Source: Kiritimatiellia bacterium
Lineage (GTDB): Bacteria > Verrucomicrobiota > Kiritimatiellia > JAFGHX01
Assembly: GCA_016929905.1 (NCBI GenBank)
Contig: JAFGHX010000104.1
Coordinates: 1-61,959, forward strand
DNA length: 61,959 bases
Direction: 5' to 3'
The position numbers and the translations under genes are program-made. Below are positions 41,221-50,996 of this stretch, piece after piece. Each line of letters begins with the position of its first letter. Within the stretch, counting starts at the first letter, position 1. The notes below the pieces were generated by a model. The model worked only from the letters and a program-made list of their open reading frames with translations, was not told where the DNA came from and made no database searches.

Positions 41221-44200
41221 ATGGAACCACTTTCCATACCGGGCTACGAGCTCCTCGAGAAGCTCCCCCAGGGGGGCATGAGCACGGTATACAAGGCCCG
41301 ACAACTGTCCTTGAACCGAATCGTGGCCCTCAAGGCGCTCCCGCCAAGGATGGCGACCGGCGAGGAGGACATCGAGCAATTCCTTTTCGAGGCCCAGGGC
41401 GCCGCCAAACTCAAGCACCCCGGCATCGTGCAGGTCTACGACTTCGGCGAATCGCGCGGGACCTACTACTTCGTCATGGAGTTCATCTCCGGCTACAGCA
41501 TCGCCGAATGGATCAAGAGAAAACGCGTCCTGCCCGAACACGATGCGCTGATCATCGCCGAATCCGTTGCCGAGGCGCTGGACTATGCGTGGGAAACCGA
41601 ACGCATGATCCACTGCGATATCAAGCCGGACAACATCATGATCGATGGCGACGGGTCCATCAAGGTGGCCGATCTGGGCTTGGCCAAAACCGTCGGCGCT
41701 CTGGGCGACGTGAAAGGGCCGCTGGCCGACATTATCATGGGCACGCCTAACTACGTCGCCCCGGAACAGGCGCGCGGCGAAAAGAACCTGGATTGCCGTA
41801 CCGACATCTATTCGCTCGGCGCCATGCTCTACTACGTCACGACGGGCAAGATGCCGTTCGGTGAATACGCCGAAGGCGAGATCATGGACCGCCAGATCGC
41901 CGACTACATCCCCGACCCGCTGGACGTCAATGCCAGATTGTCCGTGCCGCTTGCCGGCCTTGTCGAAATCATGATGGCCAAGCTCCCCGGCGCCCGACAG
42001 ACCGACTGGAAAGCCGTGCTGCGGGACATCTCGCACGTCAAGGGCGGTCACCTGCCGCTGACTCCGCTGCCCGAAGAGGGACAGAGTACGGTGCGCCGCT
42101 CCGCCGCGCGCGCCAGAGCCCTGCGCCGGATCGCCGCACGGCGCGGCAGGCGGCGATTGCCCAAAGTGGCGCGGATCGCGATCGGCACGCTTGGCTTGCT
42201 CGCCGCCGGGCTCGGCGCATTCGGGCTCGGCCGCTGCACCGAAGCCCTGCTTGCGGAGCCTGCGCCCGCCATTCAGGCGCGCGGCGAACAGATGGCCTTC
42301 GCCAAAACGGCACGCCGCGCCCGGCACTACTATCGGCAGACCCTCAAGTGGGCCGACGCCAACCCCCAGGACCCGGACGGAGCCATACGCCGGTTCGAGT
42401 GGGTGGCCGGCTCGGCCGCCGGGACACGCTACGCCCGGTTGGCCGGGCTCGAAATTGACAAACGGAACCGCGCCAGACGGCAGGAGGCCCAGGCGGCACT
42501 GGCTCGGCTGGCACAGTCGCTCGAGCCCCTGCTCGAAGCAGGCCGCTACGACGCGGCGGCGGACCTCTATGAGAAATACGCCGGCGCCTTCGCCGAGGAA
42601 ACCGGACCCCAGCGGCGCGAACGTGCCGCCGCCCTCCGCCTCAAGAGCCGCCAGGCCGAGCAGGCCCGGCTCGCCGCCGCCCAACGCGCGGACCGCAAGG
42701 CGGCGGCCCTCATCGAGGCCGTCGCCTCCAACATCGTCACCGGCGACCTGCTCGTCGCACGCCGGCTCGTCGCCGATGCGATCAAGGATCCGGAACTCCG
42801 GGCTCACCAAGGCCCGCTCGACTCCGTCAGCGCGCTGTTGCAGACCGCCGCGCGCCTGGACGAAACGATCCTGGACTCCTTCAGCAAACAGCGCGGACAG
42901 AATGTCACCGTCACCTTCGCCCAAGAAGAGGAAACCCTCGCCATCCGGTCTGTCGCCGGCGGGCAGGTCCACGCGGAGAAAATCACGCGCGTGGCCAGCG
43001 GACGTATCCGGCGCAATATCGTGTTCGGCGTAGACGACTTGTCAATGAAAGAAAAACGACTCCGGCTCGGCCTCAACGTCGAGGCCTCGCCCGAGACGGC
43101 TCTGCTGCAGGGGCTGCTCTCGCTCGAGGAAAAGGCGTTCCCGTCCGCCGCCGACTACTTCAAACACGTCGGGCCGCCTCTCGCCCAGCCGCTTGTGGCC
43201 AAGATCGGCGAAATCCAGGCGGCCGAACTCGAAGCCGCCGCCGAACGAACCATCCGGGCCCTGCTCCAGTCGGCCGGTATCCAGGTCGGCGACTACGACA
43301 GGGAGTACTGGCTTGCCGCCGTCCGGGAAAAACCGCTGGGCGAGGAGGAAGCCGCCTATCTGCGCAACAGTGCCGCCCGCTACCGCGAACACTACGGCCA
43401 AACCGCCTTCGGACGCCGCATAGAGCCGATCGTCCAGGCGCTGTCCTCCGTCGCCGCCGGCGGCGACGTCCCCGCCCGCGGTGTGATGACCCCGACCCAG
43501 ATCCTGATGTTCCGCCGGGGCTTGGCCGGCCTCAGCCCCGAGCGCCAGGAAACGGAAATCCGGCGCAAGCTTCTCGAACAGAACCCCGGCCTGCAGCCCG
43601 GCGCCATCGAACTCGCCCGTGCCCCCGCCGGCCCCATCGTGCGCGTCGAAATCAACTCGCAGCACCTCCGGGATATCGGGCCGCTGGCCGGCCTGCCCGA
43701 CCTGGAACGCTTCGCCTGCTACGCCTCCGCCAGAGATCGCTCACGCGGCGATGCGTCCGCTCCCGCACCGCTGAGCAGCCTCGCCGCACTCGGCGGCATG
43801 CCCTTGACCCAGGTCCGATGCGAAGGCAACCGGGTCCGGGACCTCCGTCCGTTGGGCGGCATGCCCCTCAAGCGCCTCTTCCTCAGCGATACCGATGTCT
43901 GTGACCTGGCCCCCCTCAAAAACGCGCCACTCGAAATGCTCAGATTGAACGATACCTTCGTCAAAGACCTCTCGCCTCTGGGGGGGATGCCCTTGAAGCG
44001 GCTCCAGATCGCTCGGACGCCCGTGGACGATCTGACGCCGTTGAAAGATATGCCGCTGGAACACCTCGACCTCAGCGGGACACCCGTGTCCGATATCCGA
44101 CACCTCGCGGGAATGCCCCTGCGCACGCTCTCCCTGAAAAGCACCTATGTGGCCGATCTCACTCCGCTCAACGGGATGCCGCTCGAGTCCCTCAATATCC

Positions 44201-44346
44201 AGGATACCGCGGTCCAGAACCTCGAACCGCTCCGAAATATGCCGCTGCGCAGCATCTGGCTCGATCGGCCCAGCCTCTATCAAGCCGTGCTCCAGTCCAT
44301 GCCCCGGCTCCAGAACCTGAACGGACAAAGGCTGCCCGGAAGGTGA
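41221..44346 (+). CDS. Ser/Thr protein kinase with C-terminal leucine-rich repeats
   Basis: 1041 aa. The kinase domain (1-275) has the glycine loop LPQGGMSTVYKA, Lys38, catalytic HCDIKPDN (Asp133; HCD in place of HRD, a non-RD kinase), DLG at 151 and APEQ. One membrane helix (about 316-336) follows a very basic stretch. The extracytoplasmic part (about 340-810) is helical. The last ~200 residues are about eight leucine-rich repeats of exactly 21 residues, for example RDLRPLGGMPLKRLFLSDTD. The ATG at 41221 is chosen over a TTG nine codons earlier. Its likely cytoplasmic reader is the FHA protein coded upstream; the repeats probably sense a ligand outside the inner membrane. Confidence 0.88.
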   Translation: MEPLSIPGYELLEKLPQGGMSTVYKARQLSLNRIVALKALPPRMATGEEDIEQFLFEAQGAAKLKHPGIVQVYDFGESRGTYYFVMEFISGYSIAEWIKRKRVLPEHDALIIAESVAEALDYAWETERMIHCDIKPDNIMIDGDGSIKVADLGLAKTVGALGDVKGPLADIIMGTPNYVAPEQARGEKNLDCRTDIYSLGAMLYYVTTGKMPFGEYAEGEIMDRQIADYIPDPLDVNARLSVPLAGLVEIMMAKLPGARQTDWKAVLRDISHVKGGHLPLTPLPEEGQSTVRRSAARARALRRIAARRGRRRLPKVARIAIGTLGLLAAGLGAFGLGRCTEALLAEPAPAIQARGEQMAFAKTARRARHYYRQTLKWADANPQDPDGAIRRFEWVAGSAAGTRYARLAGLEIDKRNRARRQEAQAALARLAQSLEPLLEAGRYDAAADLYEKYAGAFAEETGPQRRERAAALRLKSRQAEQARLAAAQRADRKAAALIEAVASNIVTGDLLVARRLVADAIKDPELRAHQGPLDSVSALLQTAARLDETILDSFSKQRGQNVTVTFAQEEETLAIRSVAGGQVHAEKITRVASGRIRRNIVFGVDDLSMKEKRLRLGLNVEASPETALLQGLLSLEEKAFPSAADYFKHVGPPLAQPLVAKIGEIQAAELEAAAERTIRALLQSAGIQVGDYDREYWLAAVREKPLGEEEAAYLRNSAARYREHYGQTAFGRRIEPIVQALSSVAAGGDVPARGVMTPTQILMFRRGLAGLSPERQETEIRRKLLEQNPGLQPGAIELARAPAGPIVRVEINSQHLRDIGPLAGLPDLERFACYASARDRSRGDASAPAPLSSLAALGGMPLTQVRCEGNRVRDLRPLGGMPLKRLFLSDTDVCDLAPLKNAPLEMLRLNDTFVKDLSPLGGMPLKRLQIARTPVDDLTPLKDMPLEHLDLSGTPVSDIRHLAGMPLRTLSLKSTYVADLTPLNGMPLESLNIQDTAVQNLEPLRNMPLRSIWLDRPSLYQAVLQSMPRLQNLNGQRLPGR

Positions 44347-44352
44347 TTCCGC

Positions 44353-45189
44353 TCAGGGGCCGGACGGCGTGCCTAACGACCTGGCGTACTCCGCCGGAGT
44401 CATCCCCACCATACGTTTGAATACCGTGCAGAAATGCGGCGCCGACCGGTACCCGACACGGTAGCACGTCGTGGTCACGTTCTCCGCCGACTCCCGGAGC
44501 AGGTGCTTGGCGGCCTCAATCCGCATCGCACGCAGATGCTGCCGCAGGCTCATCCCCGTTTCCGCCCGAACCAGCGCGCGAAGGTAGGACGGGCTCACGC
44601 CCGTATGCTCGCACACGACGCCCACATCGAGCGGCCGGCTCACATGTGCGCGCAGATACCCCAGCGCGTGCCCCACCAGCCGGGCCCGGTGCCGCAACTG
44701 GTTCTCGGCCGCTACCGGAACCGCCTGCCGCCAGCCCGGTCCCCTTCGCTCCAGCCGAACGAACAGCTCGTTCAGCTTCAGCAGGAGCATCTGCTCGTAC
44801 TGCGGCGCCATGGCCAGCGATTCTTCCTTCAGCGCCATGATCAGACGCCGCTCCTCCGCGTCCAGATGCAGCACCCGTTCCGCCAGCGTACCCGGCACCC
44901 GCCCCCGGTAGACGATGTTCAGGAAATCAAACGGCTTGCCCGCACGCCCGCGAAAAGAATGCGACTGACCGCCCCTCACCAGAAAACAGTCGCCCGTCTT
45001 CAACCCGAACCGGCGCCGCCCGCATTGCAGCAGGATGCCCCCGTAGTCGACATAGATCAATTCGTGCTTTGCCCGGTGCCCGTGCCGCCGCGCCGTGTAG
45101 CCCGCCGCCTTGCCCTTGTGCCGGACCAGCTCGAGGCTCCGCACCGACAGCCGGCCCAGCCCCGATTCCGAGTGGGTGTCGTTACGCAT
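44353..45189 (-). CDS. AraC-family transcriptional regulator
   Basis: 278 aa from the ATG at 45189. The N-terminal cupin (about 20-110) binds a sugar or similar inducer (HGHRAKHELIYVDYGGILLQ; GDCFLVRGGQSHSF). The C-terminal AraC DNA-binding domain has both helix-turn-helix motifs (VGVVCEHTGVSPSYLRALVR; VTTTCYRVGYRSAPHFCTVF then KRMVGMTPAEYA). ATG codons at 45249 and 45261 are possible starts but would leave only 17-29 bases to the divergent glycosidase. It probably controls that glycosidase. Confidence 0.88.
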   Translation of the reverse strand: MRNDTHSESGLGRLSVRSLELVRHKGKAAGYTARRHGHRAKHELIYVDYGGILLQCGRRRFGLKTGDCFLVRGGQSHSFRGRAGKPFDFLNIVYRGRVPGTLAERVLHLDAEERRLIMALKEESLAMAPQYEQMLLLKLNELFVRLERRGPGWRQAVPVAAENQLRHRARLVGHALGYLRAHVSRPLDVGVVCEHTGVSPSYLRALVRAETGMSLRQHLRAMRIEAAKHLLRESAENVTTTCYRVGYRSAPHFCTVFKRMVGMTPAEYARSLGTPSGP

Positions 45190-45278
45190 AAGGATATCAA
45201 CGTTAAACGAATTGACGCCGCCACGCAAGCGCAGATAGGCTTTGGGCATTGAGCCATTCATGGAGGGCGTGCGCGCAC

Positions 45279-46619
45279 ATGAGCAGAAAGACGGGTCCGA
45301 GAGTCGTCATGGTCGGCGGGGGCAGCTACAACTGGTGCCCGAAACTCCTCAGTGATCTGGTCCAGACCCCCGAACTCGAGGGCAGCGAGATCCTCCTGCT
45401 CGATCCCAACCTGAAGGCGGCCCGGCAGATCGAGGCCTTGGGCAACGCCTTGGCACGGCGGCTCGGCAAACGGTTCGCCTTTCAGGCAACCCGCAACGCG
45501 ACATCCGCCTTTCGCGGTGCGGATTTTGTCATCGTCACCATCTCCACGGGCGGCCTGCGCGCCATGGCGCACGACCTGGCGATACCGGAGAAGTACGGCA
45601 TCTTCCAGACGGTCGGCGATACGGTCGGGCCCGGCGGCTGGTCGCGCTCGCTGCGCAACGTCCCCGTCTTCGTCCGCCTGGCGACGCAGATCGAAAAGCT
45701 CGCTCCGCACGCCGTCGTCCTGAACTACACCAATCCCATGGCGACGCTGACCGGCACCGTGGCGGCCGTCAGCAGCCTGCGCGTCGTCGGGCTCTGCCAC
45801 GGCGTGTTCAGTACCTACGGGATGCTGCAGCGCATCTTCGGAATCCGGGAGCAGGACCTCGCCGTACGCTTTGCCGGCGTCAACCATTTCTTCTGGGTGC
45901 TCGACTTCAAGGTCAAGGGCAAGCCCGGCTACCCGGCACTGCGCCGAAAACTCGGCCGCCGAACACTGGCCCAGGTCCTCAGCGAGGGGGAGACGGATGC
46001 CCATGGCTTCAGCTCGCGGCACATGCTCTGCAGCGAACTGTACGCGCAGTACGGATACCTCACCTACGCCGGCGACCGGCACACCTGCGAATTCCTGCCG
46101 GGCTACATCACCCCGGATGCCGCCGCCCTCGGGAAGTTCAATCTCGTGCGCACGAGCGTGGAGTCGCGCGCGCAGAAGCTCAAGGCGGCGCGTGCGCGCA
46201 CGCTGGCGCTGACAAAGGGTAAGCTCGAGGTCCCGCACAGATCGCGAGAGACGGCCGTCGACATGATCGTCGCCCTCATTCAGAACCGCTCGTTCGTTGA
46301 CGTGGTCAACCTGCCCAACGTCGGCCAGGTGGACAACCTGCCGCGCGGCGCGGTCGTTGAAACGCTCGGCCTCGTCGATCAGCTCGGATTCCGCGCGATC
46401 AGCGTCGGCAGTATGCCGGCCCTGCTCCAGCAGTTGGTGGAACCGCATTGCGTCTGCCAGAAGATGACGCTGGAGGCCGCACTCGCGGGCAACAAGGCGC
46501 TCGCCATGGAAGCCCTGATGCTCGATCCCGTCTGCGCCCATCTCGCCCCTTCGCAGATCCGGGCAATGGGCAACGAACTCCTGGCCGCCACAAAACAATG
46601 GTTGCCCCAGTTCCGGTAG
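45279..46619 (+). CDS. Glycoside hydrolase family 4 (alpha-glucosidase/alpha-galactosidase type)
   Basis: 446 aa. GH4 enzymes cleave glycosides by a redox mechanism using NAD+ and a divalent metal. The NAD motif MVGGGSYNWCP is near the N-terminus; LNYTNPMATLTGTVA, GLCHGVFSTYG (metal-binding Cys) and FAGVNHFFWVLDF (metal-binding His) follow. No signal peptide, so cytoplasmic. The ATG at 45279 has GGAGGG 11 bases upstream. Paired divergently with an AraC regulator. The exact substrate cannot be read from motifs. Confidence 0.9.
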   Translation: MSRKTGPRVVMVGGGSYNWCPKLLSDLVQTPELEGSEILLLDPNLKAARQIEALGNALARRLGKRFAFQATRNATSAFRGADFVIVTISTGGLRAMAHDLAIPEKYGIFQTVGDTVGPGGWSRSLRNVPVFVRLATQIEKLAPHAVVLNYTNPMATLTGTVAAVSSLRVVGLCHGVFSTYGMLQRIFGIREQDLAVRFAGVNHFFWVLDFKVKGKPGYPALRRKLGRRTLAQVLSEGETDAHGFSSRHMLCSELYAQYGYLTYAGDRHTCEFLPGYITPDAAALGKFNLVRTSVESRAQKLKAARARTLALTKGKLEVPHRSRETAVDMIVALIQNRSFVDVVNLPNVGQVDNLPRGAVVETLGLVDQLGFRAISVGSMPALLQQLVEPHCVCQKMTLEAALAGNKALAMEALMLDPVCAHLAPSQIRAMGNELLAATKQWLPQFR

Positions 46620-46640
46620 AGACGCCCGCAACCATTCTGC

Positions 46641-48344
46641 CTAGTACCGGAACCCGCTGGCCCCGATGAACTCGCGCAGAATCGAGTTTCGCGGCACGTC
46701 GTCGGCCGGGGAATCGATGAAGCTCAGCAGAAATTCGGTCAGCCGCCGCGCCTCCGCGTACTCCGCGTCTGACGGTTTCACCTGCATCAGCAGCGGCTCG
46801 ACCATGGGCTTGAGAATCGGCAGCTCGTAATCCAGCGCGGAGTTGAACATCACGTCCGCTAGGCCCTGGAACGGGAAGATCCACCGCTTCTCCCCGCGCC
46901 GGACCGACGGCCACATCTGCAGCGTCGTCAGCGCCGAATGGCCGCGGAACTTGTTGTCGCGAACCACGCGCCGCATCAGCCGGTTGTCCGTGGTGGACAC
47001 CCGGTTGTGCGAGTCGACGTTGAGCTGGGTCAGCGCGCTCACGTAAATCTTGTACTTCTGCGCGCGCGGAATGGCATGCGTCAGGCGCGGGTTCAGGCAG
47101 TGCAGCCCCTCGATCAGCAGCATCTGCGAGCCGTCGATCCGAAGCGTGTTGCCGCGCCATTCCCGGACGCGTTTCTCGAAGTTGAAGAAGGGCAGTTGCA
47201 CCTCTTCCCCCTTCACCAGCGCCGCCAGGTGCTTGTTGAACAGCGGCAGATCCACCGTCTCAATGTGTTCGAAATCCGGATTCCCCGCTTCGTCACGCGG
47301 CGTCTGGGCATGGTCAACGAAATAATCGTCCAGCGACAGCATCACCGGCCTGAGCCCGTTCACGCGCAGTTGGATCATCAGCCGCTTCGAGAAGGTCGTC
47401 TTGCCCGAGGAGGACGGGCCCGCGACCAGAATCACACGGATCTTCTCCTGCTTCTTGTGCAGCGCGTCGGCGATCCGCGCGATCTTCTTCTCGTGCAGCG
47501 CCTCCGCAATCTTGATGAACTCGCCAAGCTGCCGGTCGGCGATGATCTCGTTGAGCTCGCCCGCCGTGGTCACGCCCAGGATCCGGCCCCAACGCGTGTG
47601 CTCCTGGAAGATCTGGAACAGCTTCGGCTCTTCCTGATAGGGGCTCAGCCGGGGAGGGGCGTCACGGTCCGGAAACTGCAGCACGAAACCCGGCGGGTAA
47701 TGGACCAGCCTGAAATGCGCCAGCACGCCCATCGCCGGAACAAGCGGCCCGTGCGCCACGTCCGAGAAACCGTCGCACCAGTGCAGCACGATCCGCGGCG
47801 GATTGCGGAACTTCAACGTGTTCAGCTTGTCATATTGCTTCTGCTCCTCGAAAAGCGTGACCGCCTGCATGAACGACAGCTTGCGGCGCTCGATCGCCAG
47901 GTCTTCCCGGACCAGCTTCTGCATCCGTTTCTCGATGCGTTTCAGTTGCCCCTGCGTGATGCCTTTGCGGGTCCGCCCCTTCCCGCTCAGGTTGAAGTTG
48001 CAGTAGAAGCCTTGGCCTACCGAATGCTCCACCGAGAACTCCGCGCCCGGGTACAGATCCCAGATGGCTTTCGCCAGCATGAAGGAAACCGACCGGCGGT
48101 AGATCCGCCAGCCGTAGGAGTCTCGCATCGTCAGAAACCGGACGTCGCTGTCCGTCACCAGCGGGTAGGACAGGGAGGTCACGTCGTTGTTGACCAGCGC
48201 GCCGATATAGGGCAGATCCGGGTCCCCCTTCGTGCGCCCGATCAGGTCGCGGACCTCGGTGTGACGCGCACACCGGACCGTCTCACCGGTCTCCAATGTC
48301 ACCGCTATCGTGTCGACCGCCGCCTCTCTCGGTTTCCGTTTCAC
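46641..48344 (-). CDS. TGS/uridine kinase-like protein
   Basis: 567 aa from a GTG at 48344, which has GGGGAGG eight bases upstream. N-terminal TGS-like domain (about 10-70) and a threonyl-tRNA-synthetase-like second domain (about 85-165, GAEFSVEHSVGQGFYCNFNL) precede a P-loop phosphoribulokinase/uridine kinase domain with Walker A GPSSSGKT at 309-316 and LSLDDYFVD. This architecture is known in many bacteria as a nucleoside kinase with a tRNA-synthetase-like front; its true substrate is not settled. It is transcribed divergently from the TPR protein. Confidence 0.85.
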   Translation of the reverse strand: MKRKPREAAVDTIAVTLETGETVRCARHTEVRDLIGRTKGDPDLPYIGALVNNDVTSLSYPLVTDSDVRFLTMRDSYGWRIYRRSVSFMLAKAIWDLYPGAEFSVEHSVGQGFYCNFNLSGKGRTRKGITQGQLKRIEKRMQKLVREDLAIERRKLSFMQAVTLFEEQKQYDKLNTLKFRNPPRIVLHWCDGFSDVAHGPLVPAMGVLAHFRLVHYPPGFVLQFPDRDAPPRLSPYQEEPKLFQIFQEHTRWGRILGVTTAGELNEIIADRQLGEFIKIAEALHEKKIARIADALHKKQEKIRVILVAGPSSSGKTTFSKRLMIQLRVNGLRPVMLSLDDYFVDHAQTPRDEAGNPDFEHIETVDLPLFNKHLAALVKGEEVQLPFFNFEKRVREWRGNTLRIDGSQMLLIEGLHCLNPRLTHAIPRAQKYKIYVSALTQLNVDSHNRVSTTDNRLMRRVVRDNKFRGHSALTTLQMWPSVRRGEKRWIFPFQGLADVMFNSALDYELPILKPMVEPLLMQVKPSDAEYAEARRLTEFLLSFIDSPADDVPRNSILREFIGASGFRY

Positions 48345-48533
48345 GCGCTTTGCCTCCCCTTCAACCCCGTCTGTCGCCCCGTATTCTAAACAGGTCGCCC
48401 GTTCAGGCGCAATCCCGAACCCGGCCCGGCGCGGCGCCCGCCAGAGTTCCGGCGTTGACGGCCGCGCCGAGAACGCGGATACTGGCAGCCTGCTGCAGCC
48501 CGTTTGCCGGAAGGTCGGGCCCCGGACAACGTC

Positions 48534-50966
48534 ATGAACACAGTCCGATGCCGGGAACATCACGCGTACGGCCGTTGCGTGGCCGGCCTGTCCCTGGCGC
48601 TCGTCTCGCTGGCCCTCTTCTCGCCCGTCCTGCGCAACGATTACGCCTGGGACGACAACGTCAACATCACCAAGAACCCGCATCTGAATCCCTTGACCCC
48701 GGCCAGTGCCGCAGGCTTCTGGCGGAAGGGCTACGAGCATCTGTATGTCCCGCTCACCTACACCCTGTGGGCATTGCTCGCCTGGCTGGGGCGGCTGGGG
48801 CAGACCCCCGATTCGCTCCCCCGGCCCGGCGTCTTCCACGCGGCCAACCTGGTCCTGCATGCGCTTGTCGCCATGGTCGTGTTCGACTTGCTTCGCTTGA
48901 TCCTTGCGGCCGGCGCGCGAGACCGGGCCGCAGGCAACGGCACCGCCACCGTCCGCCGGCCCTTCGACAAGGCCGCGTTCACCACGGCCGCGTTCGCCGG
49001 CGCGTTGCTGTTCGCTCTGCACCCCACGCAGGCGGAGCCGGTAGCCTGGATTTCCGGCGCGAAAGACCTGCTCTGCGGGCTCATGGCGTTCACGGCGCTG
49101 CACCAGTATCTGCTGTGGGACGCGAGCGACAACGCGTCCGACATGCCCACGCGCGCACGCGGCCTGGCGCGCTATTTCCTGGCGCTGGCCCTGTTTGTGC
49201 TGGCTCTGGCCGCGAAACCCACGGCCGTTGTGCTCCCCCTCATGGCATTCGTATTGGATCGCACCGTGCTTCGGCGCCCGTGGCGCCGCAGTGCCCTGGC
49301 CTTGCTGCCCTGGCTTGCGGTCTCCGCGGTCTGGGCCTGGTACACCCGCGGGCTTCAGCCCGACGTCGAGCGGGCCTACGTAACCAGCCTGTGGGCCAGG
49401 CCGGTGGTCGCGCTCGACGCGCTGGCGTTCTACCTCTACAAACTGGTGTTGCCGGTCCGGCTCGGACTGGACTACGGGCGTTCCCCCCAGTTCGTCCTGG
49501 CACAGCCTTGGCTTGCCCTCACATGGATCGTGCCGGCGGGACTCGCCGCTCTGCTATGGACACGCCGGGCCGACCCCCTGCTGCGCGCCGCCGCCGCGCT
49601 CTTCCTGCTCGGCCTGCTTCCCGTGCTGGGGCTCGTCCCGTTCGGGTTCCAGGACAATTCCACCGTCGCGGACCGCTACCTCTACCTCGCCATGCTCGGG
49701 CCGGGCGTTGCCGCGGCCGTGTTCGTGGCGCGAGCCGCCACACGGCGCCACGCCCTCATCTGTGCGCTCGTTCTCACCCTGTTCGCCGTTCGTTCCGTGC
49801 GCCAGACGCTCCACTGGCGCGGCAACGAACGGGTATTCACGCACGCGCTCGAACTGAACCCGCGCAGCGCGCTGGCACACTACAACCTGGGCGTGATCCT
49901 GAGCCGCGCGGGCAGGCACGCCGCAGCCGCGACCCACTACTCACGCGCGTTGGCCATACGGAACGAAGACCCCGCACGCGGTGCGGACCCCGCCGCCCTG
50001 CGCAACCTGGGCGTAACCCTGCTGCATCTCGGCGACCTGGCCGGCGCGGAGGCCAGATGCCGGGAGGCTGTCGAACTGGATCCGGACTCGGCTGACGGGC
50101 ACAACAATCTCGGCGCCGTTTGCCTGCGCAAGGGCGAGCCCGCCCAGGCGCTCTCCCATTACTCCCGCGCGCTGCGCCTGCGCCCCGATTATCCGGAAAC
50201 GCACTGCAACATGGGGGCTGCCTTCAAGGAACTGGGAAACACGGCAGCCGCCCTGCACCACTATCGGGAGGCGCTGCGCATCAATCCGGTCTATGCCGAC
50301 GCGCACAACGGGCTGGGCGTGGCTCTTGCCGAAGCGGGCCGGCGCACCGAGGCCATGGCACAGTTCTCCGCCGCGCTGGAGGCCGAGCCTCGCTCGGCCG
50401 AGGCCCAATGCAATCTCGGGTTCGCCTTGGCGGAGGAAGGGCGCCTGGAGGATGCCATCGCCCACTACAGCGCCGCGCTCAGGCTCGACCCGCACCACGC
50501 CCGCGCGCGCGCGAATCTGGAACACGCGTTCGAACAGGCGGCCGGGACATCGGGCCTCATCGCGCGATACGCCGCCGCGCTGAACCGGGACCCGAACGAC
50601 GCGCGCGCGCACCATGGCCTCGGCCGCGCTCTGGCCAGAGAAGGCCGAATAGAGGACGCCATCCGGCATCTCTCCGCCGCCGTTCGGCTCGGCCTGTCCG
50701 ACGCCAACCTGCACAACGATCTTGCCATTCTGTTCGGTCGGCAGGACCGCATCGACGCGGCGCTCGCCCATTTCTCCGAAGCCGTCCGGCTGAACCCTCA
50801 GTTTGCCGAGGCACACAACAATCTGGGCATCGCCCTGGCGCGTAACCGTGATCTGCCCGGCGCCATCCGTCACTTCTCCGAAGCGATCCGGATCAGACCC
50901 GGCTTCGAAAAAGCACGGCAATGCCTGGCGACGGCGTTGGACGAGCAACGGAAGCAAACCCGGTGA
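48534..50966 (+). CDS. Multispanning membrane protein with C-terminal TPR repeats (TMTC-like)
   Basis: 810 aa. The first ~440 residues hold about ten membrane segments with an early acidic loop NDYAWDDNVNI and the segment VFHAANLVLHALVAMVVFDL, resembling GT-C type protein O-mannosyltransferases of the TMTC/DUF1736 group. The rest is a run of about eleven TPRs (HYNLGVILSRAGRHAAAATH; AHNNLGIALARNRDLPGAIR). The family would transfer a sugar from a lipid carrier on the outer face of the membrane, but this is by analogy. Start at the ATG at 48534; no strong ribosome site is visible. Confidence 0.82.
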   Translation: MNTVRCREHHAYGRCVAGLSLALVSLALFSPVLRNDYAWDDNVNITKNPHLNPLTPASAAGFWRKGYEHLYVPLTYTLWALLAWLGRLGQTPDSLPRPGVFHAANLVLHALVAMVVFDLLRLILAAGARDRAAGNGTATVRRPFDKAAFTTAAFAGALLFALHPTQAEPVAWISGAKDLLCGLMAFTALHQYLLWDASDNASDMPTRARGLARYFLALALFVLALAAKPTAVVLPLMAFVLDRTVLRRPWRRSALALLPWLAVSAVWAWYTRGLQPDVERAYVTSLWARPVVALDALAFYLYKLVLPVRLGLDYGRSPQFVLAQPWLALTWIVPAGLAALLWTRRADPLLRAAAALFLLGLLPVLGLVPFGFQDNSTVADRYLYLAMLGPGVAAAVFVARAATRRHALICALVLTLFAVRSVRQTLHWRGNERVFTHALELNPRSALAHYNLGVILSRAGRHAAAATHYSRALAIRNEDPARGADPAALRNLGVTLLHLGDLAGAEARCREAVELDPDSADGHNNLGAVCLRKGEPAQALSHYSRALRLRPDYPETHCNMGAAFKELGNTAAALHHYREALRINPVYADAHNGLGVALAEAGRRTEAMAQFSAALEAEPRSAEAQCNLGFALAEEGRLEDAIAHYSAALRLDPHHARARANLEHAFEQAAGTSGLIARYAAALNRDPNDARAHHGLGRALAREGRIEDAIRHLSAAVRLGLSDANLHNDLAILFGRQDRIDAALAHFSEAVRLNPQFAEAHNNLGIALARNRDLPGAIRHFSEAIRIRPGFEKARQCLATALDEQRKQTR

Positions 50967-50971
50967 GCCGG

Positions 50972-50994
50972 CTTGCCGCGCGCCGCGCGGCAAG
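50972..50994. terminator. Hairpin between convergent genes
   Basis: CTTGCCGCGC, loop GCC, GCGCGGCAAG: a perfect 10-base stem flanked by GCCGG/CCGGC that could extend it. There is no T-run, so it may act as a bidirectional transcript end with help from other factors. Confidence 0.5.
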
Positions 50995-50996
50995 AA

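Noticed and set aside
41077..42972. A 631-codon open frame opposite the Ser/Thr kinase
   Set aside because: Antisense to a clear kinase domain and without any motif of its own.
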